In this document: positions 55,561 to 63,832 of the stretch, one piece after another
Numbering within the stretch: position 1 is the first letter of the stretch
Layout: the number at the start of each line of letters is the position of its first letter
From: Micromonosporaceae bacterium
Lineage (GTDB): Bacteria > Actinomycetota > Actinomycetes > Mycobacteriales > Micromonosporaceae
Length of the DNA stretch: 64,000 nt
Direction of reading: 5' to 3'
Assembly (NCBI GenBank): GCA_020027875.1
Contig: JAHRHA010000002.1
Span: 124,001 to 188,000, forward strand
Translations under genes and position numbers: made by a program
The notes under the pieces: generated by a model
Seen by the model: the letters and a program-made list of their open reading frames with translations, nothing else
Told to the model about the DNA's origin: nothing
Database searches by the model: none

Positions 55561-55594
55561 CGGTCGGACGCGGGGTACTACCTCGGTCGGACGC
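55561..55594. promoter_or_regulatory. Direct repeats in the divergent promoter region of the MacB operon and two-component system
   Basis: CGGTCGGACGC occurs at 55561-55571 and 55584-55594, 23 bases apart (two helical turns), with a diverged third copy (CGGTCGCATC) near 55530. They lie in the 139 bp between the lipoprotein and histidine kinase genes and are candidate response-regulator sites. Confidence 0.4.
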
Positions 55595-55625
55595 CCGCGC
55601 CCCGCCGGCCACCTACCATGAGGGC

Positions 55626-57014
55626 GTGCCCCGCCCCGCTGACCTGGCCCGCTGGCTCCACGCCCAGCGCTGGGTGCTGTTCGACGCCGCCGTGGCGATC
55701 GGCTTGACGATCGCGACGCTCGAGCAGTACACGCACACCGCGCCGGACGCGTGGTGGTGGGTCTTCGCCGTGCCGATGGTGATCGGGTTGCTGATCCGGC
55801 GACGCTGGCCACTGATCGCGTTCGTACTGGCCGGCCTCGGCGCCACCGTCCACCATCTCGACCCCGAAATGACGCTCGAACTGCTCGACGTCGCGGCGCC
55901 TCTCACGCTGTACACGCTGGCGAGCGGCGGCCGGTCGCGACGTACCGCGGCGATGTCGCTCGGGGCCGCGCTGGTCTGCGTCGGCCTTCTCAGCCTGCTC
56001 CATGTCATGGTCGGCTCGGCGGTAACGGCGGAGACGGGCGCGGACAAGGGCACGACCGTGGATCCGGGCACGACCACGGACCTCCGCACCGTGAAAGACG
56101 CGGGTAAGTTCGCCGACCCGGGCAGGTTCGCCGACCCGAGTACGGATCCCGAAGCGATCCTCCGGGCCAAGCCGGGCGCGGGCACCAACACGGAGCCGCC
56201 CACGAGTGTGAGTGACCTACTGACGGCGGCGGTCGGGCAGGGACTGGGCGTAATGCTGATAATGGGACTCGCCTTCGCCGTGGCCGACGGGGTGCGCAGC
56301 CGCCGGGCGCACCTGTACTCGGTCGAGCAGCGCGCCGCCGACCTGGAGCGTGAGCAGCAGCAACGGGTCGCGCTGGCCACCGCGGCCGAACGGGCGCGAA
56401 TCACCCGAGAGCTCCACGACGTGGTAGCGCACGGGCTCTCGGTGATCGTCGTCCAGGCACAGGGCGGGGCGGCAGCGCTCGGCCGGCACCCGGACCGTAC
56501 CGCCGAGGCCCTGCAGAACGTCATCACCACCGGGCGGGATTCGTTGGCCGAGATGCGCCGCCTGCTCGACCTCGTCCGCCGCGACCCGACCGAGGATTCG
56601 CAGCTCGTACCGCCGCTCGGGGTGGGGTCGTTGCCCGAGCTGGTCGACCGGGTACGGGCCGCCGGCACACCGGTCACCTTCGCCGTCGAGGGCCAGCCGG
56701 TGCCCGTACCGGCGAGCGTGGACCTGTCGGCATACCGGATCGCGCAGGAGGCGTTGACGAATACCATCAAGCACGCCGGCGCCGGGGCGAGGGCCGCGGT
56801 ACGGCTGGGCTTCCACCCCGATCGGCTGGAGATCGAGGTGAGCGACGACGGGGTCGGCGGCCCGGTCCCGCCGGACGGCGACGGCACTGGTCTGCGCGGC
56901 ATCGCCGAGCGTATCGGCATGCTCGGCGGAGAGTTGACGGCCGGACCCGGCGACTCGGGTGGGTTCCGGGTGTGGGCGCTGCTGCCGCTGGAGCCAGCCG
57001 GAGCCCCGGCGTGA
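55626..57014 (+). CDS. NarL-type sensor histidine kinase
   Basis: A 462-residue kinase of the HisKA_3/HATPase_c class. Several N-terminal TMs are followed by a hydrophilic segment of about 65 residues (130-196) with short repeats (FADPGRFADPS) before another TM (about 203-222). Phospho-acceptor is H264 in RELHDVVAHGLS; N-box and G-boxes are IAQEALTNTIKHA, DDGVGG and GLRGIAERI. GTG 55626. Its stop overlaps the regulator start by 4 bp. It is divergent from the MacB operon. Confidence 0.9.
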   Translation: MPRPADLARWLHAQRWVLFDAAVAIGLTIATLEQYTHTAPDAWWWVFAVPMVIGLLIRRRWPLIAFVLAGLGATVHHLDPEMTLELLDVAAPLTLYTLASGGRSRRTAAMSLGAALVCVGLLSLLHVMVGSAVTAETGADKGTTVDPGTTTDLRTVKDAGKFADPGRFADPSTDPEAILRAKPGAGTNTEPPTSVSDLLTAAVGQGLGVMLIMGLAFAVADGVRSRRAHLYSVEQRAADLEREQQQRVALATAAERARITRELHDVVAHGLSVIVVQAQGGAAALGRHPDRTAEALQNVITTGRDSLAEMRRLLDLVRRDPTEDSQLVPPLGVGSLPELVDRVRAAGTPVTFAVEGQPVPVPASVDLSAYRIAQEALTNTIKHAGAGARAAVRLGFHPDRLEIEVSDDGVGGPVPPDGDGTGLRGIAERIGMLGGELTAGPGDSGGFRVWALLPLEPAGAPA

Positions 57015-57673
57015 CGATCCGCGTGGTGCTGGTCGACGATCAGGCCCTGGTGCGGACCGGGTTCCGCATGATCCTCGATGAGACCGACGACATCGAGGTC
57101 GTCGGTGAAGCGGGCGACGGCGCGGCCGCTCTCGGTGTAGTCGCCCGCACGAAGCCGGACGTCGTTCTCGTCGATGTACGCATGCCAGGCATGGATGGCA
57201 TCGAGGCGACCCGACGCATCCGAGCCTTCGCCGCACCGCCACGAGTGATCATCCTGACCACCTTCGACGTCGACGAGTATGTTTTCTCCGGGCTGCAGGC
57301 CGGGGCCAGCGGCTTCCTCCTCAAGGACACGCTCGCCGCTGACCTGATCTCGGCGGTACGGGTGGTCGTCTCCGGTGACGCGGTCGCCGCACCCAGCGTT
57401 ACCCGGCGACTCATCGCACACTATGTGAGTAGCTGGCCGGCGCGGCCACAGCAACCCGAACGGCTGGCCGTCCTGACCGGGCGCGAGCGCGAGGTGCTCA
57501 CGCTGATTGCTCACGGGCGTTCCAACACCGAGATCGCGGCGGACTTGCACCTGTCGGAGGGGACGGTCAAGACGTACGTCGGGCGCATTCTCGCCAAGCT
57601 CGAGCTGCGCGACCGGGTCCAGGCCGTGATAGTTGGGTACGAGTGCGGTCTGGTCACCCACAGCGAGCCGTAA
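57011..57673 (+). CDS. LuxR/NarL-type response regulator
   Basis: A 220-residue regulator. Receiver: DD at 9-10, phospho-acceptor D55 in VLVDVRMPG, T in ILTTFD and K in FLLKD. Output: LuxR HTH (about 150-200) LTGREREVLTLIAHGRSNTEIAADLHLSEGTVKTYV. It starts with GTG overlapping the kinase stop. The pair most likely controls the divergent MacB-type export operon. Confidence 0.93.
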   Translation: MTIRVVLVDDQALVRTGFRMILDETDDIEVVGEAGDGAAALGVVARTKPDVVLVDVRMPGMDGIEATRRIRAFAAPPRVIILTTFDVDEYVFSGLQAGASGFLLKDTLAADLISAVRVVVSGDAVAAPSVTRRLIAHYVSSWPARPQQPERLAVLTGREREVLTLIAHGRSNTEIAADLHLSEGTVKTYVGRILAKLELRDRVQAVIVGYECGLVTHSEP

Positions 57674-57680
57674 CGTTCAG

Positions 57681-58577
57681 CTAGAGCAACGCGGTGTGCG
57701 GCAGGTAGGGCGCCAACGTGCCGGTGTCACCGCGGCGGCAGAGCGGACCGGTCGGTCTGAGCTGCAATCCAGCGCGCACCGAGACGTCGATGGCCCATTG
57801 CTGATCGGCGCGAAGGACCTGGACGCCGACCTCACCGTCGGGGCTTTCCGCCAGCGCAGTCCACAGCAGTGCTTGGGCGGTGGCCGCATCGGTGGCCGCG
57901 ACAATTCTCGGTTCGTCCTGGACCAAGGCGTAACCGCGGTGGGGCCCACTGTCTATGATGAACACCTCGGCGCCCAGCCCAAGCAGCAACTCCAGGTCGG
58001 GCCCGTGCGCCCCGCCTCGCTGGGCACGATCGAGATCCGCTACCAGGTCGAGGTGCTCGGGCCCCCCGGGATGTACCCCGGACACGGCGGGGACCGCGCG
58101 GCGGCGAAGCTGACCTGCCGCCTGCAGGGCTGGTTCCAACGCGAATCCGGCGCGCTGGTAGCAGCGCATGGCCTGTGGATCAAGCGACGAGTGCAGCAGC
58201 ATGCCCTTGGCCTGGCCACCATAGGCGATGGCGGCCTCGAGCAGGCGACGTCCGATTCCCCGACCTTGATAGGCAGGGACGAGGTGCAGTTGGGCGAGGA
58301 ACCACAAGCCTTCGCGCAGACCCGCCATGGCGACGCCGACCACGCTGTTGTCAATCAAGGCCGTCCACGCACCAGCGGCGTCGAGATCAAGCAGCTGACG
58401 CACGATCGCCTCGCCGACTTCCTTGCGCCGGGGTGCAGGGCTGGGCGCCGAACCGGTTAATCCGAGCCGCTGACGTAGGTTCGCGAAGGCCGCCGTCGAC
58501 GAATTGACCAGGCCGGGCAGGTCATCGGCAACCATCGGCCGGATCATCACCTGCTCAGGTACCGACACCTGTAGCAA
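57681..58577 (-). CDS. GNAT N-acetyltransferase with two GNAT-like halves
   Basis: A 298-residue protein. The N-terminal half is a clear GNAT domain with acetyl-CoA loop YQGRGIGRRLLEAAI (about 102-116) and CYQRAGFALEPALQ. The C-terminal half (GYALVQDEPRIVAATDAATAQALLWTAL...) looks like a second, degenerate GNAT repeat, as in mycothiol-synthase-like tandem proteins. Substrate unknown. It is convergent with the response regulator, 7 bp apart. Confidence 0.8.
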   Translation of the reverse strand: MLQVSVPEQVMIRPMVADDLPGLVNSSTAAFANLRQRLGLTGSAPSPAPRRKEVGEAIVRQLLDLDAAGAWTALIDNSVVGVAMAGLREGLWFLAQLHLVPAYQGRGIGRRLLEAAIAYGGQAKGMLLHSSLDPQAMRCYQRAGFALEPALQAAGQLRRRAVPAVSGVHPGGPEHLDLVADLDRAQRGGAHGPDLELLLGLGAEVFIIDSGPHRGYALVQDEPRIVAATDAATAQALLWTALAESPDGEVGVQVLRADQQWAIDVSVRAGLQLRPTGPLCRRGDTGTLAPYLPHTALL

Positions 58578-58958
58578 CCGTCATTGAGCCGCGACGCGTC
58601 GACGCTGCTCGGGGCGGGATGCGAGGCGTCGTCATGGGCCGCGATCCGGGTCTGCAGGAGGACGAATCTGCACGACCAATCGAATGGTGGCGCCCCTCCG
58701 ACATGTCCGCGCCATATGTGCCCTCAATCCGGCGATGAGTTCGCATGCTACCGCCGACGACGGCAGTCTTTGCAGCCAACCACGAACCGAACAAGAACAC
58801 CACGTCGCCGGACTTTGAGGCAGTGGCCCTGGTCCTGTTCGTGGTGCAGCCGACCAACGCGTCACCGTCGCACCGGACGTGACTGTCACCGTGACCGTGT
58901 CGCCCCACCGCAGCGGGCGCGTAGGCGCGACCGTGTCATTGCCCGTGGATTGGAAACC
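58578..58958. other. 381-bp region without a recognisable gene
   Basis: Short frames on both strands carry no recognised domain and lack ribosome binding sites. It separates the GNAT and luciferase-like genes and marks the start of the loosely packed, decayed end of the window. Confidence 0.4.
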
Positions 58959-59849
58959 TCAGGGGGAGGCGCGCATCGCGGGCATGACAGCGTGGGTGAT
59001 TTCCTCGAAGACTGCCTCTTCGGTGCGCTGCTCGCCCCAGGCAGACGGCCAGTACAGCACGAACTCGTCGACTCCCACGTCTCGGAATCGACCCACCATG
59101 TCGGTGAAGTACTCGACGGACTGCCACGGAGTCAATGGTGGAAAGCAGACGACCGAGTGCCGGATGGTCTGAGGATCTCGTCCGAAGTCGGTGCACAAGT
59201 CGTCGAACCGTCGACCGCGATCGGCGGTGATCGCGTAAAAGTCGTCGTCGGTCTGCACTCCGTACCCGCCCCAGGAGCTCCACCCGTCCGCGTACCGCGC
59301 GGCGATGCGCAACATCCGCGGCCCGTGCGCGGCGATGGTGATCGGCGGGCGCGGGCGCTGCAACGGCGGCGGGATGGTCTCAGCCCCGGCGCACCGATAG
59401 AACCGGCCCTCGTAGTGGGTCACCTCTTGCCGCAGGAGCAGGTCGACCAGCTCCACGAACTCACCGAACCGGGCAACCCGCTCGGCGACCGGCCGGTCCA
59501 CGCCTGCACCGACCGCACCCGCCGACGGGTCACCTACACCGAGCGCGACTTCCAATCGCCCGCCACTGAGGTGATCGAGGGTCATCGCGGCCTTGGTCAA
59601 GGTCACCGGATGGCGGAAATAGAGGCTACTGACCAGCGTGCCTACGCGGATGCGTGTCGTGCCGACGGCCATGAGCGTCAGCGTGGTTGGACCGTCGAAC
59701 ATTGTGTGCCGGGCGCGGTCGGGCTCCACCACCGTGTCGCAGTTCCACAGCACATCGAACCCGAGCCGCTCAGCGTCCTGCCACCGCCGCTGGAGCACCT
59801 CTAGCGGAAGGTGCTGGTACTGGTAGCCACAGAACCGCAAATGCGCCAT
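58959..59849 (-). CDS. LLM-class (F420-dependent-type) oxidoreductase
   Basis: A 296-residue luciferase-like TIM barrel: FDVLWNCDTV, TTRIRVGTLVSSLYFRHPVTLTKAAMTLDHLSGGRLEVALGVGDP, GRFYRCAG and TIAAHGPRMLRIAARYADGWSSWGG. The LSxGRxxxxxGxG pattern fits the actinobacterial F420H2-dependent group, but cofactor choice is inferred. It is monocistronic; both flanks are non-coding or decayed. Confidence 0.86.
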   Translation of the reverse strand: MAHLRFCGYQYQHLPLEVLQRRWQDAERLGFDVLWNCDTVVEPDRARHTMFDGPTTLTLMAVGTTRIRVGTLVSSLYFRHPVTLTKAAMTLDHLSGGRLEVALGVGDPSAGAVGAGVDRPVAERVARFGEFVELVDLLLRQEVTHYEGRFYRCAGAETIPPPLQRPRPPITIAAHGPRMLRIAARYADGWSSWGGYGVQTDDDFYAITADRGRRFDDLCTDFGRDPQTIRHSVVCFPPLTPWQSVEYFTDMVGRFRDVGVDEFVLYWPSAWGEQRTEEAVFEEITHAVMPAMRASP

Positions 59850-60052
59850 TCTCGGCCCTCATCTCCGGACACGTGCGTCGTTGCCGGCGTGGACGGCTAG
59901 CTACGCTACCCGGCGGTACGCGGAACCTACCGACACAGTCGTTCGGTGCGATTCCACGGATCGGCCGAACAAACCTCTACTGTGTTGCCTTCGTGGAGCA
60001 AGGTGAAGGTGGCCCTGAACCAGGCATACTCGCAGTTTCGTCCGGCAGCGTC
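59850..60052. other. Non-coding stretch upstream of the oxidoreductase
   Basis: No gene is seen. It should contain the promoter of the oxidoreductase on the minus strand. Confidence 0.4.
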
Positions 60053-60288
60053 CTAGACCCATCTCTCCTCCCCCTCGTACTGCGGGGCTTTGCCCGTGAT
60101 CCGCCACTCGGTCTCGCCGGCCGGTACGGACACCCGGAGTCGGGCTCGATCGCGTGGCTGAGGCCAATCGCGGTGTACACGTCGTCCCCTGTCAGCTCCA
60201 CCCGGCACGTATCACTCCCCACGCCGACCGCCCACGCCCGTCGCCGGTGCGGTCGAACGGCCGCGGTTGCACAGTTCACGCGTAGCAC
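60053..60288 (-). pseudogene. Decayed gene fragment with frameshift
   Basis: Two minus-strand frames carry coding-like sequence that joins naturally: upstream RAWAVGVGSDTCRVELTGDDVYTAIGLSHAIE and, in another frame, RLRVSVPAGETEWRITGKAPQYEGEERWV followed by TAG at 60053-60055. The junction lies near 60135. Neither piece alone is a plausible protein, so this is probably the frameshifted 3' end of a lost gene. The family is not recognised. Confidence 0.4.
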
Positions 60289-60443
60289 GCCAGACGAGCG
60301 GGGTCCATCGGGTAAACGGAGCTAGTCGGGCCAAACCACGGGTCGTCGATCGACAGAAGCTTCCGACTCGCGCAGGGTTCGTCTCACGGTGGTGATGGGT
60401 CTGCCGCGACCGGCTAGAACCGCGGCTCTGGTAGGAATTGGGC

Positions 60444-60857
60444 ATGTACCTTGTCGACATCACCGAGGCAGCGCGCTCCAACGACGCCTTTCGGCGGGTC
60501 TTACACACCACTCGTCGGGTACAGCTCGTCGTTATGACGCTGCAGCCGGGAGAGGACATCGGCTCCGAAGTTCACGAGCACAATGATCAGGTCCTCACCT
60601 TCGTCGAGGGAACGGTAAGCGCGGAGGTGGCGGGCGATACCCGTCAGGTGGGCGCGGGCGACATCGTCGTGGTGCCAGCCGGAACGAGGCACAACTTCAC
60701 CAACACCAGCGATGTTCCGGCCCGGCTCTACACGCTCTACAGTCCACCGGATCACGACCCCGACACAGTCCACATGACTAAGGCAGACGCCCAGGCCGCC
60801 GAGCTCGAGCACAGTGACAACCCGCCGCCCATGCCTGACTCTTCGCTGCCCGACTAG
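60444..60857 (+). CDS. Cupin domain protein
   Basis: A 137-residue single-domain cupin. Motif 1 has metal-ligand His/Glu (GSEVHEHNDQVLTFVEG) and motif 2 GDIVVVPAGTRHNFTN has the final His, so a metal site is likely. The acidic Pro-rich C-terminus (AELEHSDNPPPMPDSSLPD) is disordered. ATG 60444 is preferred to TTG 60438; AGGA lies upstream. Function unknown: an isomerase, dioxygenase or sugar-binding role are all possible. Confidence 0.85.
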   Translation: MYLVDITEAARSNDAFRRVLHTTRRVQLVVMTLQPGEDIGSEVHEHNDQVLTFVEGTVSAEVAGDTRQVGAGDIVVVPAGTRHNFTNTSDVPARLYTLYSPPDHDPDTVHMTKADAQAAELEHSDNPPPMPDSSLPD

Positions 60858-61079
60858 CCACACGTGAGAAGGCCTGGCCGACCGAACGTCCCACCAGATC
60901 GTGACGGAGGGCCCGACCTGGATCGGACCTCTCGCCGCCTGCCGCTGCATGGTCATGGCGCTCGGCGTCACTCCCGAACGCTGAAGGCAGACGGGACTGA
61001 AACAGTGGGATCCGGGTGTATGAAGCACCGCGACGCCACAGCACCGAGCAACGCTCGTTCGCCGATGAAGGAGACCCCC

Positions 61080-61277
61080 ATGGGAAGGCAGTTGTACGCG
61101 TACCCGGAGGGACCGGTCGGTCTCGACCACCGCGTCCACCTGCTGGAAACCCAGATCCGCAGCCTCGTGGATGCCGTGCGTCTCCTCGCTGGCTCCGCCG
61201 GCACCCATGATTCGGCGGTGACCGCGCGCGTGGAGGAGATCCTGCGCCGCGTCGAGGCGGCGGGCACGGGTCTGTGA
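61080..61277 (+). CDS. Small hypothetical protein
   Basis: A 65-residue protein with AAGGAG 6 nt before ATG 61080. Sequence MGRQLYAYPEGPVGLDHRVH then an amphipathic helical part (LLETQIRSLVDAVRLLAG) and a second helix (VTARVEEILRRVEAAG) suggests a short coiled coil. It is not recognised. A 36-codon frame (GTG 61274 to 61384) overlaps its stop by GTGA but has no recognisable content. The 222 bp upstream to the cupin gene hold no other gene. Confidence 0.5.
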   Translation: MGRQLYAYPEGPVGLDHRVHLLETQIRSLVDAVRLLAGSAGTHDSAVTARVEEILRRVEAAGTGL

Positions 61278-62216
61278 CGGACGAGCACACGGAAAAGCCA
61301 ACCGGCCCTCGGCGAAGGCGGTGTGTCGCCGCTAACACAGTGGACAGTGCTCCGCAACCACGTCGTCGGGACCGGTCGCACTGACCAACCGCGCGGTGAT
61401 CTGCGCGGTGCTGCGCAGTCCGATGTGGACCAGCGGGCACCACCCCGTTGCGGTTTCGCGGAGCCGGCTGGGCGGTCTCGCCTCGCGAGGCCGAGCCATA
61501 AGCTTCATCACGCTCAGTAATCCGCTTCCGGCGAGTAGAGCCCTTCTGATTCAGCTCCTTTGCTTTGCTTCCCTATCGGAAACACCAACTCTGACCTGCT
61601 GCTTCTCATGGGGTGGGACGCAGACCGGCACCCAGGCCGATTACGGTGCGTCAGATGCGACTGCCGCTGACGAACGTATTGCCAAAGAGACATGTGGCGG
61701 TCGAGAACCTCTCGAGTGCTGCCAGGCCGTCCCCGCTGACGGCACAGATTGGAAGCCGTAGGTGATCCGGGGCCCAGGCGGCCAGCCACGGCTACTGTCC
61801 GTGTGGGCCGCGTGTCCCGGCTCATCGCGCTCGTCGGACGAGATCGCAGCTCATTGCGGTGTTGCCGAAAGGGAAGCAAAGCAAAGGGGCGCCAAAGGAC
61901 GTGCTGGGCCGAGCCCTCGGCAGTTACTCACCGTGAGACACCCATCTCAAGATGGCCCGCCCCGTTTGCGCCATCAGCTGGACGGCGTTTGCCAGCTTCT
62001 ACGCCGAGGAGGAACGACTCCAGCGGATGACGCGGCAACGGCGCGCTCGGTGGACCGTACCCGAACCGGAGAATGACCTGCGCGACCTGGTTCTCTGCGC
62101 TAATGGTGAACAACCCCGCAATTGTGGTAGCTCCAGTGGCTGGGTCATGAGTGTGCTCGCCAGTCCGCGAACGGTCGCGGTCAGCAAAAAATGCGGCGCC
62201 GACGCTGATGAGCAGC
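61278..62216. other. About 0.94-kb region without a recognisable intact gene
   Basis: Several overlapping short frames exist on both strands but none has family features or a convincing ribosome binding site. It contains the inverted-repeat pair at 61557/61887 and ends at the truncated CBS gene. It looks like eroded or mobile-element-derived DNA. Confidence 0.4.
61557..61887. mobile_element. 331-bp segment bounded by 30-bp imperfect inverted repeats (possible MITE or element remnant)
   Basis: CCTTTGCTTTGCTTCCCTAT followed by CGGAAACACC (61557-61586) is repeated inverted at 61858-61887 with 28 of 30 positions identical. No transposase fragment is recognised between them and no target-site duplication is evident (left flank ATTCAGCT, right flank GGCGCCAA). 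The repeat pair is seen directly; a mobile origin is inferred. Confidence 0.5.
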
Positions 62217-62694
62217 TCACGACCCTGCCTCCTGGACGATCTCGGTCTGGATCGACTCGTCGTCCCGCAGGTAGACCCGCAGTAGGTCCCGGCGGGAGAT
62301 GATCCCCACGAGGCGACGATGCCCGTCAACCACGGGCACCCGCTTGATCCGCTCGGCGTCCATCAGCTTGGCGACTGTCGTCAATGACTCGACTGGACCC
62401 ACGACAATGGCCGGACTGGTCGTCAGGTCGCGCGCGGTGTCCGCCCCGGACTTCGCCCGCGCGATGCGACGTCGCTCCAGCAGACCCGCGTATGGCTCGA
62501 GGCCGGTGAACTCCATCTTGTGTAGCAGATCTGCCTCGGAGACGATCCCCACGACGTGGCCGCCGTCGTCAAGCACCGGGACTGCGCTTCACAGCGTGGG
62601 TGGCGAGGACATCGACGATCTCTTTGTAGGGCGTCGATTCGCCGATGGTCACCACGTCATTGGTCATGACATCACGCGCCAACCAACGCCTCAT
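62217..62694 (-). pseudogene. CBS-domain protein, frameshifted and missing its C-terminal BON domain
   Basis: The start ATG 62694 has GGAGG 6 nt upstream and encodes MRRWLARDVMTNDVVTIGESTPYKEIVDVLATHAV. The frame then leaves the family sequence and stops, while another frame continues VLDDGGHVVGIVSEADLLHKM... through a second CBS motif (RVPVVDGHRRLVGIISRRDLLRVYL). Deleting one base of the doubled T at 62588-62589 (plus strand) restores AVSAVPVLDD, a normal CBS strand. The protein ends at EIVQEAGS where relatives continue into a BON domain. So it is disrupted, unless the extra base is a sequencing error. Confidence 0.75.
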
Positions 62695-62795
62695 CCCGCA
62701 CCTCCAGCACACGCCCAACGCGTCATGTCGCAGGGTGCACCCTTCACCGAGGCGTCGGCAGGGCCGAAGGTCCCGAGCACGGTGTCCCGGATCGG

Positions 62796-63275
62796 TCAGC
62801 GTTCGGTCGATGGTTTGGGCACGCTCGCCACCGCGCCGACCGCGGCGTGGCGTACCTGCGTGACGGTGCCGGCGGGGTTCGCAATGACCTGCAGCCCGCG
62901 TTCGCCGAGCCGGTTTTCGAGTCCCGCAACACCGCCACCGACTGCGTCGGGAAGGGTGTAGAACTCGTCGAGGATGTCGCGGGCGATGTCGTCGTCGATG
63001 ACCGTGGCATACCAGTACACCTCGTCGCCGTGGGTACTGATGCTGAAGTCGAAGAACGGGCAGCATGCCTTCTCGCGAGCGGCCAGATCGCGTACCCAGG
63101 CTTCGATGCCGTCGCCGGCGCGGAACCGGAGCCGGATTCCCTCGGTGGTGCGTTCCCGGCCGATGAGGGCCTGGGCGAACAGCCGCCCGTACTCCGCCAT
63201 GCGTTCGTCGGCGGTGTCGGGGGCGGACGTCATGTCACAGGCGATCGGTGTCGTAGCTGTCAGCTGGGGGTCCAT
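62796..63275 (-). CDS. Hypothetical protein with AREKACCPFFDF motif, MerR-controlled
   Basis: A 159-residue soluble protein. The core (about residues 20-110) includes AEYGRLFAQALIGRERT, WVRDLAAREKACCPFF with vicinal C71-C72, and ISTHGDEVYWYATVIDDDIARDILDEFYTLPD. Similar proteins exist in actinobacteria without assigned function (recollection). It is divergent from a MerR regulator whose operator lies within its promoter. Vicinal Cys plus MerR control suggest binding of a thiophilic metal or an electrophile, which is inference. Confidence 0.65.
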   Translation of the reverse strand: MDPQLTATTPIACDMTSAPDTADERMAEYGRLFAQALIGRERTTEGIRLRFRAGDGIEAWVRDLAAREKACCPFFDFSISTHGDEVYWYATVIDDDIARDILDEFYTLPDAVGGGVAGLENRLGERGLQVIANPAGTVTQVRHAAVGAVASVPKPSTER

Positions 63276-63323
63276 CGGTGCTCCTCGGATCGTTGTCAGG
63301 CGTTGCGCCCGGTCACTTGCAAA

Positions 63324-63354
63324 CCCTAAACTCTGAACCTAAGTCCAGAGTCAA
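63324..63354 (-). promoter_or_regulatory. MerR-type promoter/operator
   Basis: On the minus strand, -35 TTGACT (63354-63349) and -10-like TTAGGG (63329-63324) are separated by 19 bp, the elongated spacing typical of MerR-activated promoters. The spacer region holds a dyad at 63330-63351 with ACTCTG and CAGAGT ends and 18 of 22 palindromic positions. It faces the CCPF-motif gene. Confidence 0.65.
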
Positions 63355-63366
63355 GGGGTGTGGCGA

Positions 63367-63756
63367 ATGAAAATCGGCCAGGTCGCGGCGGAAGCCGACG
63401 TCAGCGTCGACACGGTCCGCTTCTACGAACGGCGCGGCGTGCTCCCCATACCACAACGGCGGCCGTCGGGCTACCGGGAGTACCCGGCGTCCACGGTGGA
63501 GCGTCTCCGGATGGCCCGCACCCTGCAGCACCTGGGGTTCACGCTCGACGAGATCATCGACGCGCTCCACGCCCATGACTCCGGCACCGCGACCTGCGAC
63601 AGCGAGCTTTGGCGGCTGGAAGCCGTGGTCGACCGGATCGACGCCAAGATCTCCGAACTGCGACGGACCCGCCGCACCATCACTGCGACTATGTCCGAGT
63701 GCCGCGCCGGTCGATGCCGGTTCACACCGGCCCCCGGTGCCAACCCGGCACACTGA
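63367..63756 (+). CDS. MerR family transcriptional regulator with C-terminal Cys triad
   Basis: A 129-residue MerR protein. The winged HTH is KIGQVAAEADVSVDTVRFYERRGVLP (2-27), then RRPSGYREY, and a dimerisation helix. Cysteines at 77, 112 and 117 (TATCDSE; SECRAGRC) resemble the metal-site layout of metal-responsive members (one Cys before the long helix, two after). ATG 63367 is used; an upstream GTG or TTG is less likely. It activates or represses the divergent gene through the dyad at 63330-63351. Confidence 0.85.
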   Translation: MKIGQVAAEADVSVDTVRFYERRGVLPIPQRRPSGYREYPASTVERLRMARTLQHLGFTLDEIIDALHAHDSGTATCDSELWRLEAVVDRIDAKISELRRTRRTITATMSECRAGRCRFTPAPGANPAH

Positions 63757-63832
63757 CGACCGCCATGGCCGCCACAGCAAGGAGACTGCCAGCTATGCGC
63801 TGCCTCGCGGCCGGCAACTTCGAGGCACCGCA

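Noticed and set aside
55613-57661. 682-codon minus-strand frame
   Set aside because: Antisense to the histidine kinase and response regulator; Ser/Arg-rich shadow.
60501-61301. 266-codon minus-strand frame
   Set aside because: Antisense to the cupin gene and the 65-residue gene; no recognisable domain and no ribosome binding site.
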